The notes under the pieces are model-generated. The model was not told the DNA's origin. It made no database searches and was given only the letters and a program-made list of their open reading frames with translations. Below, one piece after another: positions 26,662 through 34,950 of a stretch of 64,000 nucleotides of DNA. Position 1 is the stretch's first letter. The number at the start of each line of letters is the position of its first letter. Source of the stretch: an uncultured Carboxylicivirga sp. (GTDB lineage: Bacteria > Bacteroidota > Bacteroidia > Bacteroidales > Marinilabiliaceae). The translations under genes were made by a program, and so were the position numbers. The stretch lies in the NCBI RefSeq assembly GCF_963674565.1, contig NZ_OY771430.1, positions 4,712,001-4,776,000 of the forward strand. The letters run 5' to 3'.

Positions 26662-27282
26662 ATGAGTCAAACAATTGCATTATCACATGATATCCATCGC
26701 GACGATGAAGGGTCGAAAATTGGAATGTGGCTTTTTATTTTTACCGAACTGCTGTTATTTGCCGGTTTGTTTATTGTGTACGGTGTTTACCGATATTTAA
26801 ATCCGGTTGCGTTTCATTTGGCAGCTGAAGAATTAAGTGTGACCGTTGGAACGGTTAATACCATAATACTTTTGGTAAGTAGTGCATGTATGGCTATGGC
26901 CAGCAGTGCAATTCGTATGCGAAAAAAGGGTATGACCATGCTTATGCTTGCCACCACTTTGTTTATAGCCTTTATGTTCATGGTGAATAAATATTTTGAG
27001 TGGGAAGGAAAATTTCATCATGGATTATTTCCGGGAAGTGAAGACCTTCTAAAACTAGGACAAGGCGATACTTTGTTCTATGGATTGTACTTTTTTATGA
27101 CAGGTTTGCATGCTTTACACATAATCGTTGGTTTTATATTAATCACCATTGTAAGTGTTAAGGTCAATAATAATACTTTATCAGCAGAAAACCCTGTATT
27201 GCTTGATAATGCTGGATTATATTGGCATTTAGTTGATCTTATCTGGATCTTCCTTTTCCCATTGTTTTACCTTATTGCTTAA
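26662..27282 (+). CDS. ctaE: Cytochrome c oxidase subunit III
   Basis: 206 residues with five hydrophobic helices, the short form of subunit III found in caa3 and related oxidases. IGMWLFIFTELLLFAGLF near the start and FYGLYFFMTGLHALHIIVGF in helix IV, followed by LYWHLVDLIWIFLFPLFYL, are family signatures. It stabilises the catalytic subunit and helps maintain proton uptake. In line with the operon, ten bases before subunit IV. Confidence 0.95.
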   Translation: MSQTIALSHDIHRDDEGSKIGMWLFIFTELLLFAGLFIVYGVYRYLNPVAFHLAAEELSVTVGTVNTIILLVSSACMAMASSAIRMRKKGMTMLMLATTLFIAFMFMVNKYFEWEGKFHHGLFPGSEDLLKLGQGDTLFYGLYFFMTGLHALHIIVGFILITIVSVKVNNNTLSAENPVLLDNAGLYWHLVDLIWIFLFPLFYLIA

Positions 27283-27292
27283 AATCAATACT

Positions 27293-27580
27293 ATGGAAAA
27301 TCATAATGAAACACATATTGTTCCTTTTAAAACCTATGGCATTATACTGGCAGTTCTTATAGTTCTGACTCTTATTTCAGTTGCTGTGACTCAAATTGAT
27401 CTTGCTAGCCTAACAGTTTTCACTGCTATATTGATTGCTGCCGTAAAGTCGGGTTTTGTTCTGGTGTATTTTATGCATCTTAAGTTTGATAATAAACTAT
27501 TGAAGGCGCTTGTTGGTGCTGTGTTTATTTTGATTGCATTGGTGATGTTTGTAACATTTTTGGATTATAATTATCGTTAA
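27293..27580 (+). CDS. Cytochrome c oxidase subunit IV (CtaF-like)
   Basis: Start set at the ATG at 27293 (MENHNETHIVPFKTY), giving 95 residues with three helices. The middle helix carries AVKSGFVLVYFMHLKFD, the best-conserved stretch of the prokaryotic subunit IV family (COX4_pro). Small structural subunit of the oxidase. Three bases separate its stop from the subunit II start. Confidence 0.9.
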   Translation: MENHNETHIVPFKTYGIILAVLIVLTLISVAVTQIDLASLTVFTAILIAAVKSGFVLVYFMHLKFDNKLLKALVGAVFILIALVMFVTFLDYNYR

Positions 27581-27583
27581 GAT

Positions 27584-28534
27584 ATGATCGACAAAACTAC
27601 ACAAAATGCTTCCACCTTTGTTTCGCAGGTTGATTCGGCCTTCCTGTTTATTTTTGGTGTTGCCTTACTTTTCTTGTTTGGGATAACTGCCTTTTTGGTG
27701 TATTATATTTTCAGATACAGAAAAAGTAAAAATCCGGAAGCTACACATATTGAGGGAAGTACCAAATTGGAAATCATCTGGACTGTAATTCCAACTATTC
27801 TGGTTTTGGTAATGTTCTCTTATGGATGGAAAGGTTGGAAATCTCAAAAAGAGGTGCCAGATGATGCAATGCCTGTTAAAGTGATAGCACGTATGTGGAG
27901 TTTTGCTTTTGAGTATGAAAACGGAATGGTTACCGATACACTGATTGTTCCTAAGGACCGACCTGTAAAATTGGATTTGAAAGCTATGGATGTTATACAT
28001 AGTATGTATATACCGGCATTCAGAGTGAAGCAGGACATGGTTCCGGGTAAAGAATCCTTTATCTGGTTTGAATCTGAAAAAGAAGGTAAATACGAGGTTT
28101 TTTGTGCTGAATATTGTGGGTTAAGACATTCCTATATGATGTCGGCAGTTAAAGTAGTTCCTGAGTCTGATTTTGATAAATGGATGGAAGAGAATACAGT
28201 AGCTGTTGAAGAAGCCAATGAGGGTACTAATAAACGATTGGCCGGGGTTAGTGTTTTGAGAAAATACGGATGTGTTGCGTGTCATACTGTCGATGGCAGT
28301 AAATTAGTTGGCCCTTCATATAAAGGAATTATTGGATCAACCCGTACCGTTATTACTGATGGTAAAGAGCGGGAAGTTGTTGCTGATGAGGATTATATTC
28401 GTAGATCTATTATGGATCCTAATGCTGATATTGTAAAAGGTTTTGATCAAGGATTAATGCTATCTTATAAGGATCAAATCACTGAAAATGAAATGATGCA
28501 TTTAATAGAATACTTCCAGTCATTATCTGAATAG
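27584..28534 (+). CDS. ctaC: Cytochrome c oxidase subunit II fused to cytochrome c (caa3)
   Basis: 316 residues. Two helices (about 20-45 and 66-86) anchor a cupredoxin domain with the CuA ligands: His in DVIHSMYIPAFRVKQDMVPG, then CAEYCGLRHSYM, which supplies two cysteines, a glutamate-containing spacer, a histidine and a methionine. From about residue 215 a class I cytochrome c domain is fused, with CVACH and GLMLSYKDQIT carrying a likely Met ligand. This fusion defines caa3 oxidases and lets the enzyme accept electrons directly from ActE. No cleavable signal peptide is evident. Its stop TAG shares a base with the next GTG start. Confidence 0.95.
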   Translation: MIDKTTQNASTFVSQVDSAFLFIFGVALLFLFGITAFLVYYIFRYRKSKNPEATHIEGSTKLEIIWTVIPTILVLVMFSYGWKGWKSQKEVPDDAMPVKVIARMWSFAFEYENGMVTDTLIVPKDRPVKLDLKAMDVIHSMYIPAFRVKQDMVPGKESFIWFESEKEGKYEVFCAEYCGLRHSYMMSAVKVVPESDFDKWMEENTVAVEEANEGTNKRLAGVSVLRKYGCVACHTVDGSKLVGPSYKGIIGSTRTVITDGKEREVVADEDYIRRSIMDPNADIVKGFDQGLMLSYKDQITENEMMHLIEYFQSLSE

Positions 28535-29397
28535 TGGGTTTATCATTACAACATATTAAAACCTTTGGAAAATTCTCTATTTCCTTACCTGTAGGCTTAA
28601 CTGCTTATACAGGTTACATTATTTATGACGGTAAGTTATCGTTTGAAGGTTTGTTGGTGTTTGTTGGTATATTCTTTCTTTCTGCCGGAGCATCAGCGAT
28701 TAATCAATTGCAGGAAAAACAATTTGATGCTTTAATGACCCGAACAGCTAACCGTCCCTTGCCAATTGGAATTGTCAATACTTCGGAGGCGGTAGTTCTA
28801 TCTTTACTGTTTTTGTTGGCAGGAACATTTGCTCTTTTGCCTTTTGGTTTTTGGGCCATATTTAGTGGATGGATGGGAGTTTTTTGGTATAACCTTATCT
28901 ATACACCAATGAAACGATGGAGTGCGTTTTCAGTGTTTCCGGGTGCTGTTGTAGGTGCTATACCTCCAATTGCCGGTTGGATTGCTGCCGGAGGATCAAT
29001 AATGGATGTTCGTATTCATTTCCTGGCCTTATTTTTCTTTTTAGGGCAGATGCCGCATTTTTGGTTATTGGTTCTTAAATATGGAGAGCAGTACAGAAAG
29101 GCGGGTTTTCCTGTTATTACAGATGTTTTATCTAAGCAGCAGATTAATAGAATTAATCTGGTTTGGTTCTTGGCTACCTTTATATCAGCAATGTTTCTTC
29201 CATTTTTTAATGTAATTACCAATCGACCAGTGATATGGATTGTTACAATATCAACAATTCTGATGATGGCTTGGTCGGTTCGTATTACCATACAATTAAA
29301 AAGCGAAAATCAGAATACGCACTTGAGAAAGATGTTTTTGTATTTTAATACGTTCTATTTATGGATGATCATTTTGATTTATGCCGATCAGATTTAA
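28534..29397 (+). CDS. ctaB: Protohaem IX farnesyltransferase (haem O synthase)
   Basis: 287-residue UbiA-family prenyltransferase of the inner membrane that farnesylates haem B to haem O for the oxidase. The start is GTG at 28534, overlapping the subunit II stop by one base. The first polyprenyl-binding motif reads NQLQEKQFDALMTRTANRPLP and FWYNLIYTPMKRWS follows. No ctaA (haem A synthase) lies in the window, so whether haem A is made cannot be judged here. About eight helices. Confidence 0.93.
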   Translation: MGLSLQHIKTFGKFSISLPVGLTAYTGYIIYDGKLSFEGLLVFVGIFFLSAGASAINQLQEKQFDALMTRTANRPLPIGIVNTSEAVVLSLLFLLAGTFALLPFGFWAIFSGWMGVFWYNLIYTPMKRWSAFSVFPGAVVGAIPPIAGWIAAGGSIMDVRIHFLALFFFLGQMPHFWLLVLKYGEQYRKAGFPVITDVLSKQQINRINLVWFLATFISAMFLPFFNVITNRPVIWIVTISTILMMAWSVRITIQLKSENQNTHLRKMFLYFNTFYLWMIILIYADQI

Positions 29398-29417
29398 CAA
29401 ACTAAAAAATAGCAAAG

Positions 29418-29729
29418 ATGAGATTACTTAGTGTTTTATTATTTGTTACCCTGTTTTTAGGGGCCTGTCAAAGTAAAAAAAGTGAACAAAATAAAACTGA
29501 ACCTGTTACTTTTGAAAATGTGGGTGAGATTGTTTTAAATGTTGAAGGTATGACTTGTGATGGTTGTGAAATGACCATTGAAAAAGGTTTGATGAAACTC
29601 GAAGGTGTAGCCGAAGTAAAAGCTGATCACGAAACAGGAATTACAACGGTAAAAGCAGATACATTAAAAGTGAATAGAAAAGATTTAGCTAAAATAATAG
29701 AGAAAGTTGGCTATCATGCCAAAGATTAA
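29418..29729 (+). CDS. Lipoprotein with heavy-metal-associated (HMA) domain
   Basis: 103 residues: a lipoprotein signal (MRLLSVLLFVTLFLGAC, lipobox LGAC), a short Lys/Glu linker, then a complete HMA domain with the metal loop GMTCDGC and the expected strand-helix-strand pattern to the C-terminus. HMA domains bind Cu(I) or other soft metals. It starts 20 bases after ctaB and ends before a terminator, so it is the last gene of the caa3 operon. A role in passing copper to Sco or CuA is inferred from that position; mercury or zinc binding is also possible. Confidence 0.85.
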   Translation: MRLLSVLLFVTLFLGACQSKKSEQNKTEPVTFENVGEIVLNVEGMTCDGCEMTIEKGLMKLEGVAEVKADHETGITTVKADTLKVNRKDLAKIIEKVGYHAKD

Positions 29730-29754
29730 GAATTGTTTGACAATTGAAAGGTAG

Positions 29755-29788
29755 AGGCGATGCATCGTGGTGGAGCATCGCCTTTCTG
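29755..29788. terminator. Terminator between the caa3 operon and the zinc operon
   Basis: AGGCGATGC pairs perfectly with GCATCGCCT around an 11-base loop, then TTCTGTTTCT. It lies between convergent operons. Confidence 0.75.
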
Positions 29789-29791
29789 TTT

Positions 29792-32050
29792 CTAAAACCT
29801 TACGGCTAATCCAATGGAGATATTTCTACCCATATTGTTATAGCCTAAATCTTTTAGAAGATTTAAATGATCAACATATTGTCTGTTCATTAAATTATTC
29901 GCTGAAACTGATAACTCAATATTCATGATTCCAGGATTGAGTTCTGTTGCTGCCATAGCATTTACCAAATAGTAACCATTGGTAACTGTTTCAAATTCTG
30001 AAGGATTGTTTTGTTTTGAAGCAAGATCCAGATCTATCTGGAAAAAGCTTCTTTTCAAAAAAGGCCAGTTTTCTTTTTCAATCTTGATCTCCAGATTTCC
30101 TTTTAAGGGCGGAATGAAAGGAAGAGGGCTACCATCTTTTTGTTGTGCATGAATATAGGCACCAGTTGTTTTTATATGCAGCCATTTGGCAGTACTGGGG
30201 TGATAATGTATACCTGCTTCAGCTCCTGCCAAACCAGCTGGTGTTTGGCGATACTCGTAAACAGGGTTTCCTTCCTCGATTACCCCGGTTGGAGCCAGAT
30301 AAATATAATTAGTAATGTTATTATAAAAGGTTGAGATATCAAATGTAAATAGTTCATGATGGTTATGTATCCCCAGATCAACTTCGTAACTTCGTTGAGC
30401 TTCTAAATCAGGATTACCTTCTTCATGACGACCAGCGTGTAATCCCCCCTGAGTTAGTTCTGCCAGGTTGGGAGCCCTGAATGCGCTTGCAAAATTGGCT
30501 CGTAAAAGACTTGTCTCGGATAAATTATAGGTAGCACCTATTGATCCACTTATGTTATTGAAATTACGATAGAGTTCAATGTATTCTTCTTCATGAGTAG
30601 TTTCTTCGGTTGTTTCTCCGTGGTCATGTGATCCTTTTTCCTGTAATGGCACGTCGAGACTTCTGTAATCGTATCTTAATCCGGCCTGCATTACAAATTT
30701 GTCATTAGGTGTATACTGGAAAAATCCAAATCCTGATAGATCTAATAAGTCAGCATCAGGTATGATTTTACCTTCTGCCTCATGATTGACATTGTTTCTA
30801 TACATTCCCTGAAAACCAAAAATGGATTTAACTTTATCAGATAGATTAGTCTGTGCTTTTAGCTCGTAATTAAAGGTGTTAAGTTGACTATTGATAGCAA
30901 TTCCGTCTTCTTCAGCAGTGGCTATCTCAATTTCTTTACGTTTATTAATCTGGTATCCAAAGTTTGCATTTAGTTTAGTATTACCAATAAACAAGGTAGA
31001 TTTTGAACTAATAAAATGGTTTTTAAGATCCTGATAGTAGACTTCGGGATTATTACTATCGCCTAGAAATAAGGTATCAATTCCGCCAATCGTTAAACCA
31101 ATATTGTCTGTTGAATAATCATAAAATAATTTAGTTGAACCATTTTTGAAATTGTAACCAATAAAATTTTTTAATGCTTTGCTTGTATATCGTGAGTTTG
31201 GAATAGCATTATTATTGCCATCGTGATAATCACCATGCGTTTTTACGACTCCTCTTACTCCCCACTGGAAATTTTCGGAGCTTTGTTTCACAGCCATAGT
31301 TGTATTAAAACCATTTGTGTTACTAAAGTACCTACTTCCAAAATCGGCTTCCATCTGGTTGGTGGCAGCTGGTAATTCTTTTATGAAATTGATGACTCCT
31401 CCCACTGCATCAGAACCGTATAATAATGAAGCGGGACCTTTGATGACTTCAATTCTTTCTGTTCCATATTCATCAACGATAAAAGGGTGGTGACGTGAGA
31501 ATTGATAGTTTTCCAAACGGATTCCGTTATTGAGCATAAGAATATTGGTGCCTGATAATCCTCTGATAACAGGTTGCGATTCAGCCGGACTGCCACCTGC
31601 TACATCTACTCCCGGGAACTTTGACAAAAGTTGGGTTGATGAGATAGCCGGGCTTGATGAGATTTGTTTGTTATCTAAAAAATCGACTGAAATAGCATTC
31701 CTATGCTGAGTATCAGAGAAACCTGCAGAGACAACTACTTCTTCGTGTCGTATCATAACATGCTCAAGACTGATATTTAGATCATACTGATTTGATTCAG
31801 AAGACCATTTAATATATGTTGTTTGATACCCAATATATGATATTTGAATTGTTATTTCGTTGTTCGGTATGTTCTTAAGAGTAAATCGCCCATCAACATC
31901 TGTTGTTGTACCTTTATCTAATTCCATTATATAAACAGTAGCACCAACGAGTTTTTCAGAACTACTTTTATCAGTTATGATGCCAGAAAGCTGAGCGTTA
32001 ATTAATATGGAAAATGTTAACGATATAATGATTGAAAGTATTCTTCTCAT
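29792..32050 (-). CDS. TonB-dependent receptor, probable zinc receptor (ZnuD-like)
   Basis: 752-residue outer-membrane receptor: signal peptide (1-19), carboxypeptidase-like beta domain (about 21-105, LSGIITDKSSSEKLVGATVYI), plug (about 125-225, with QPVIRGLSGTNILMLNNGIR and RIEVIKGPASLLYGSDAVGGVIN) and a beta-barrel ending in the aromatic VRF. A His/Glu-rich loop near residues 468-490 (GSHDHGETTEETTHEEEY) resembles the metal-capturing loop of the zinc receptor ZnuD. Its ATG follows the znuB stop with no gap, so it belongs to the znu operon. Zinc as substrate is inferred from operon and loop. Confidence 0.88.
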   Translation of the reverse strand: MRRILSIIISLTFSILINAQLSGIITDKSSSEKLVGATVYIMELDKGTTTDVDGRFTLKNIPNNEITIQISYIGYQTTYIKWSSESNQYDLNISLEHVMIRHEEVVVSAGFSDTQHRNAISVDFLDNKQISSSPAISSTQLLSKFPGVDVAGGSPAESQPVIRGLSGTNILMLNNGIRLENYQFSRHHPFIVDEYGTERIEVIKGPASLLYGSDAVGGVINFIKELPAATNQMEADFGSRYFSNTNGFNTTMAVKQSSENFQWGVRGVVKTHGDYHDGNNNAIPNSRYTSKALKNFIGYNFKNGSTKLFYDYSTDNIGLTIGGIDTLFLGDSNNPEVYYQDLKNHFISSKSTLFIGNTKLNANFGYQINKRKEIEIATAEEDGIAINSQLNTFNYELKAQTNLSDKVKSIFGFQGMYRNNVNHEAEGKIIPDADLLDLSGFGFFQYTPNDKFVMQAGLRYDYRSLDVPLQEKGSHDHGETTEETTHEEEYIELYRNFNNISGSIGATYNLSETSLLRANFASAFRAPNLAELTQGGLHAGRHEEGNPDLEAQRSYEVDLGIHNHHELFTFDISTFYNNITNYIYLAPTGVIEEGNPVYEYRQTPAGLAGAEAGIHYHPSTAKWLHIKTTGAYIHAQQKDGSPLPFIPPLKGNLEIKIEKENWPFLKRSFFQIDLDLASKQNNPSEFETVTNGYYLVNAMAATELNPGIMNIELSVSANNLMNRQYVDHLNLLKDLGYNNMGRNISIGLAVRF

Positions 32051-32866
32051 CTAATTACGGATAATAGTTTTTAATAGTCTTAGTAAAATATAGATTCCGG
32101 TAAGGGTAAATATGATGGTCGCTCCAGAAGGTAAATCAAACAAATAGGCAAATAATAAGCCGGCAATACTACCTGTAAGACTAATGATTACAGAGTAAAT
32201 AATAATTGATTTAAAACTTTTCGAAAATAAATTGGCTGCAGATGGGGGTATGGTAAAAAGTGAAAGTACCAGAATAATACCCATTATCTTAATTGCTAAC
32301 ACAATGGATATCGCAATAAATGTTGATGTTATGTATCGTATTAGATTTGATTTATATCCAACGGTTTGAGCATACTCGCTGTCGAATGCAGTGAATAAAA
32401 TTGGTTGATAATAAATTATGGTAAGTGCTATTATAATAACGGTTAGTATAGCCAAAAGAATAAGGTCGGTAATCTTAACGGTTAGAATGTCTCCAAATAA
32501 GAATCCCATTAAATTTGGGGTGTAGCCAGGGGTTAGAAAAACAAAGATGATACCTATGGCCATTCCTAATGACCATATAATGGCTATTGCACTATCTTCC
32601 CTTAATCCTGCCTTTTTACTGGTCCACTCAATACCTAATGCTGATGCAATTGCGAATAAAGCTGCACCTAAAAGAGGTGATAAACCAAAAAAATATGCAA
32701 TCCCCATCCCACCAAATGATGCGTGAGTAATTCCTCCGCTGATAAACACGTTTCGTCGGGCAACAATATAGGTTCCTACTATACCTGCAACAATGGAGGT
32801 GAGTATGGCTGCTAAAAGTGCATATTGAAAAAAGGAAAAGGATAGTAATTCAATAAAATCATTCAT
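32051..32866 (-). CDS. znuB: Zinc ABC transporter permease
   Basis: 271-residue ABC-3 family permease with about eight helices, moving zinc (or manganese) across the inner membrane. Seen: the conserved FISGGITHASFGGMGIAYFFG segment and TFIAISIVLAIKIMGIILVLSLFTIPPSAANLFS, typical of the family. Its start overlaps the znuC stop by eight bases and its own stop abuts the receptor gene. Zinc rather than manganese is favoured by the Fur-family regulator and His-rich ZnuA in the same operon. Confidence 0.92.
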   Translation of the reverse strand: MNDFIELLSFSFFQYALLAAILTSIVAGIVGTYIVARRNVFISGGITHASFGGMGIAYFFGLSPLLGAALFAIASALGIEWTSKKAGLREDSAIAIIWSLGMAIGIIFVFLTPGYTPNLMGFLFGDILTVKITDLILLAILTVIIIALTIIYYQPILFTAFDSEYAQTVGYKSNLIRYITSTFIAISIVLAIKIMGIILVLSLFTIPPSAANLFSKSFKSIIIYSVIISLTGSIAGLLFAYLFDLPSGATIIFTLTGIYILLRLLKTIIRN

Positions 32867-33596
32867 GCTTATGATCTTTTAAAACGCGGTGAGGAATAGT
32901 GCCGTGACTAATTATTTCAATCGGACAATTGTATGATTTTAATACTTCGTTGGTGATCTTATTGGATGCGTGGTAGTGTAATCCTCCATTCACACAGGCA
33001 ATAGTTTTTACCATAGAAGCAATGGTGCCAACATCATGAGATACCAGTAATATTGCCATATCTTTATTTAAATCACCCAGCAGGTTATAAAGGTTGGCTT
33101 CGAAGGTTTTATCAACATATGTATTAGGTTCATCCAAAATTAGTACATGAGGATTACTGATTAGAGCCCGACATAAAAACACTCTTTGCATCTGCCCTCC
33201 TGAGAGGTCACCGATGGCAGTGTGTTTGTATTTTTCCAGACCAACAAACTTTAAAAGTTCATCAACCTTATCAGATGTCTTAACGTGTATTTTATTCCAC
33301 CAGGTTTTTGATAGTTGTCCCGATAAAATAACCTCCTTAACAGAAATGGGAAATTTTTTATCGATGGAATTAATTTGTGGTAAATAGCCAATGCGCAATC
33401 CAGTTTGTTTAATCACTTTTCCATCAAATGGAGGTAATAGTTCAAGTAATACTTTCAAAAGAGTAGTTTTACCGCCTCCATTTGGACCAATAATACCAAC
33501 AAAATCGTTAGAATGAACCTGCAGGTTAACACCTTGCAAAATGGTTTTGTCATCATAACCTGCTTTAATATTCTTCAATTCAAGTAATGCTGACAT
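32859..33596 (-). CDS. znuC: Zinc ABC transporter ATP-binding protein
   Basis: Start set at the ATG at 33596 (MSALLELKNIKAGYDD), one base after the znuA stop; a TTG further upstream is less likely. 245 residues. Walker A GPNGGGKTT, signature LSGGQMQR, Walker B VLILDEPN and the switch histidine in LLVSHD are all intact. The C-terminus ends HKHE. The energising subunit of the zinc importer, translationally coupled to znuB. Confidence 0.93.
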   Translation of the reverse strand: MSALLELKNIKAGYDDKTILQGVNLQVHSNDFVGIIGPNGGGKTTLLKVLLELLPPFDGKVIKQTGLRIGYLPQINSIDKKFPISVKEVILSGQLSKTWWNKIHVKTSDKVDELLKFVGLEKYKHTAIGDLSGGQMQRVFLCRALISNPHVLILDEPNTYVDKTFEANLYNLLGDLNKDMAILLVSHDVGTIASMVKTIACVNGGLHYHASNKITNEVLKSYNCPIEIISHGTIPHRVLKDHKHE

Positions 33597-33597
33597 A

Positions 33598-34479
33598 TCA
33601 GTTTTTTTCAAGATGTGTAATAAAGCGATTCATCTCTTCCAGCCAGTCTTCAGAAAGTGGATTGACTTGTATTGTTTTTGCATTGATAGAACTTGCAATG
33701 GTTTCGGCATTGGTTTTATCAAATTCTCCCTGAATGTATATTGTAGTTATATTTTTCTCTTTCGCATCCTGAATAGTTCTTTGCATTCGGGCTGGTGTTG
33801 GTGTTTTGCCTTCAAATTCAATGGTCATTTGCTCAAACCCATAAGATTGTGCCAGATAAGTGTATGCAGGATGAAAAATCATAAATGAAAGGTCAGGATT
33901 AGCAATTTGTAGTTGTAGTAAGCGCCTATCCAAATCATCTATCTTTGTCATAAAGGCCTGGTAATTCTTTTCAATTGTGTCCTTAAATTCAGGATGCAAT
34001 TCAAGAAGAGCTTCTTTTAAATTATTAATGATCTGTTTAACCTCTTTTGGAGAGGTCCAGGTGTGAGGATCAACCCCGTGACTGCATGATTCATCGTCGT
34101 GATGATGATGATCATGGTCTCCTTCAATGGGTGTAATATTTGCAGATAAATCAAACCACTTCAATTTTTTATTAGCTGATTCAAGTTTGTCTTTCCATGT
34201 TGTTTCAAAGCTAAGATGTCCCATAAGGAAATAGGCCTCAGACTGACTTAATTTAACCAGTTGACTCGGAGTTGGTGAATAGGTAGCATGACTTGCGCCT
34301 GGAGGAACCATAACATTCACGTTTAATAAGGTGTCAGTTAGTTGTTCAACAAAAAATTTCTGTGGTCCTATACTTACTGATACTGTTGGTTTCCCATTCT
34401 CAGTTTTGTTCTGATTACAGGCAATTAGAAATGAAATGCTTATAGTCGATAGTAATATCTTGATGTGTTTAATTTTCAT
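33598..34479 (-). CDS. znuA: Zinc-binding lipoprotein of the ABC transporter
   Basis: Start set at the ATG at 34479 (MKIKHIKILLSTISISFLIAC), which gives a lipoprotein signal with a cysteine at about 21; the frame extends upstream over zur. 293 residues. Cluster A-1 solute-binding fold with metal-ligand regions GASHATYSPTPSQ, SCSHGVDPHTWTSPK and FHPAYTYLAQSYG. A His/Asp-rich loop (GDHDHHHHDDESCSHG) near residue 120 is typical of zinc, not manganese, binders. The lipoprotein would sit in the periplasm and feed ZnuB. Confidence 0.93.
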   Translation of the reverse strand: MKIKHIKILLSTISISFLIACNQNKTENGKPTVSVSIGPQKFFVEQLTDTLLNVNVMVPPGASHATYSPTPSQLVKLSQSEAYFLMGHLSFETTWKDKLESANKKLKWFDLSANITPIEGDHDHHHHDDESCSHGVDPHTWTSPKEVKQIINNLKEALLELHPEFKDTIEKNYQAFMTKIDDLDRRLLQLQIANPDLSFMIFHPAYTYLAQSYGFEQMTIEFEGKTPTPARMQRTIQDAKEKNITTIYIQGEFDKTNAETIASSINAKTIQVNPLSEDWLEEMNRFITHLEKN

Positions 34480-34483
34480 AGGT

Positions 34484-34882
34484 TTATTTATTGCATTTTT
34501 GACAGGTGCCTTCAATTATGGTGTTCTGATTACTTACACTAAATCCTTCGGGAAGATCACAACAGGGTAAAGGAGTATCCGGGAGGCAAACTACTTTGTC
34601 GCATCTGACGCAATGGAAATGTGGATGTTCTGTGTTTTTATTTGGTTTGATCAAACGATATTTGGTTATTTGCTCATCCACAACAATTTTGTGAATCAGT
34701 TTCTTTTCTTCAAATAATTTTATGGTACGATATAAGGTTACCCTATCTATATTGTCATCCAGGAAAGCTTCAATTTCTTTGGACGATAATGCTTCATTGG
34801 CATCCATTAAAATTTGAACCAGTTTTGTTCGGATTGCAGTGCGGCTTAAACCAAATTCAGATAAAAATTCATTTGCTCCCAT
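34484..34882 (-). CDS. zur: Fur-family zinc uptake regulator
   Basis: 132-residue Fur-family repressor. An N-terminal winged helix (LSSKEIEAFL, DRVTLYRTIKLFEEKKLIHK), HPHFHCVRCDKVVCL with regulatory and structural metal ligands, and a C-terminal CQKC that completes a Cys4 structural zinc site with CVRC. It is called Zur rather than Fur from the operon it heads. It stops about five bases before znuA. Two near-perfect palindromes overlap its promoter, so it probably represses its own operon when zinc is plentiful. Confidence 0.9.
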   Translation of the reverse strand: MGANEFLSEFGLSRTAIRTKLVQILMDANEALSSKEIEAFLDDNIDRVTLYRTIKLFEEKKLIHKIVVDEQITKYRLIKPNKNTEHPHFHCVRCDKVVCLPDTPLPCCDLPEGFSVSNQNTIIEGTCQKCNK

Positions 34883-34884
34883 AA

Positions 34885-34901
34885 TTGCAACTTTGTTGCA
34901 A
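34885..34901. promoter_or_regulatory. Proximal Zur-type operator
   Basis: TTGCAAC, TTT, GTTGCAA: a perfect 7-3-7 palindrome, two bases upstream of the zur start codon and overlapping the -7 element on the minus strand. Binding by the adjacent Fur-family protein is inferred. Confidence 0.7.
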
Positions 34902-34929
34902 AAATAGTATGCTTATTTATATTTTGCAA
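34899..34929 (-). promoter_or_regulatory. Promoter of the zur-znu-receptor operon
   Basis: Read on the minus strand, TATTTTTG (34906-34899) fits the -7 consensus and TTG (34929-34927) lies 20 bases upstream as the -33 element. The -33 lies inside the distal palindrome and the -7 touches the proximal one. Confidence 0.6.
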
Positions 34930-34943
34930 CACTGTTGCAAAAT
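34921..34943. promoter_or_regulatory. Distal Zur-type operator
   Basis: ATTTTGCAAC, ACT, GTTGCAAAAT: a perfect 10-3-10 palindrome sharing the TTGCAAC-N3-GTTGCAA core of the proximal site. The centres are 39 bases apart, close to four helical turns, so two dimers would sit on one face of the DNA. Confidence 0.7.
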
Positions 34944-34950
34944 ATATGTA

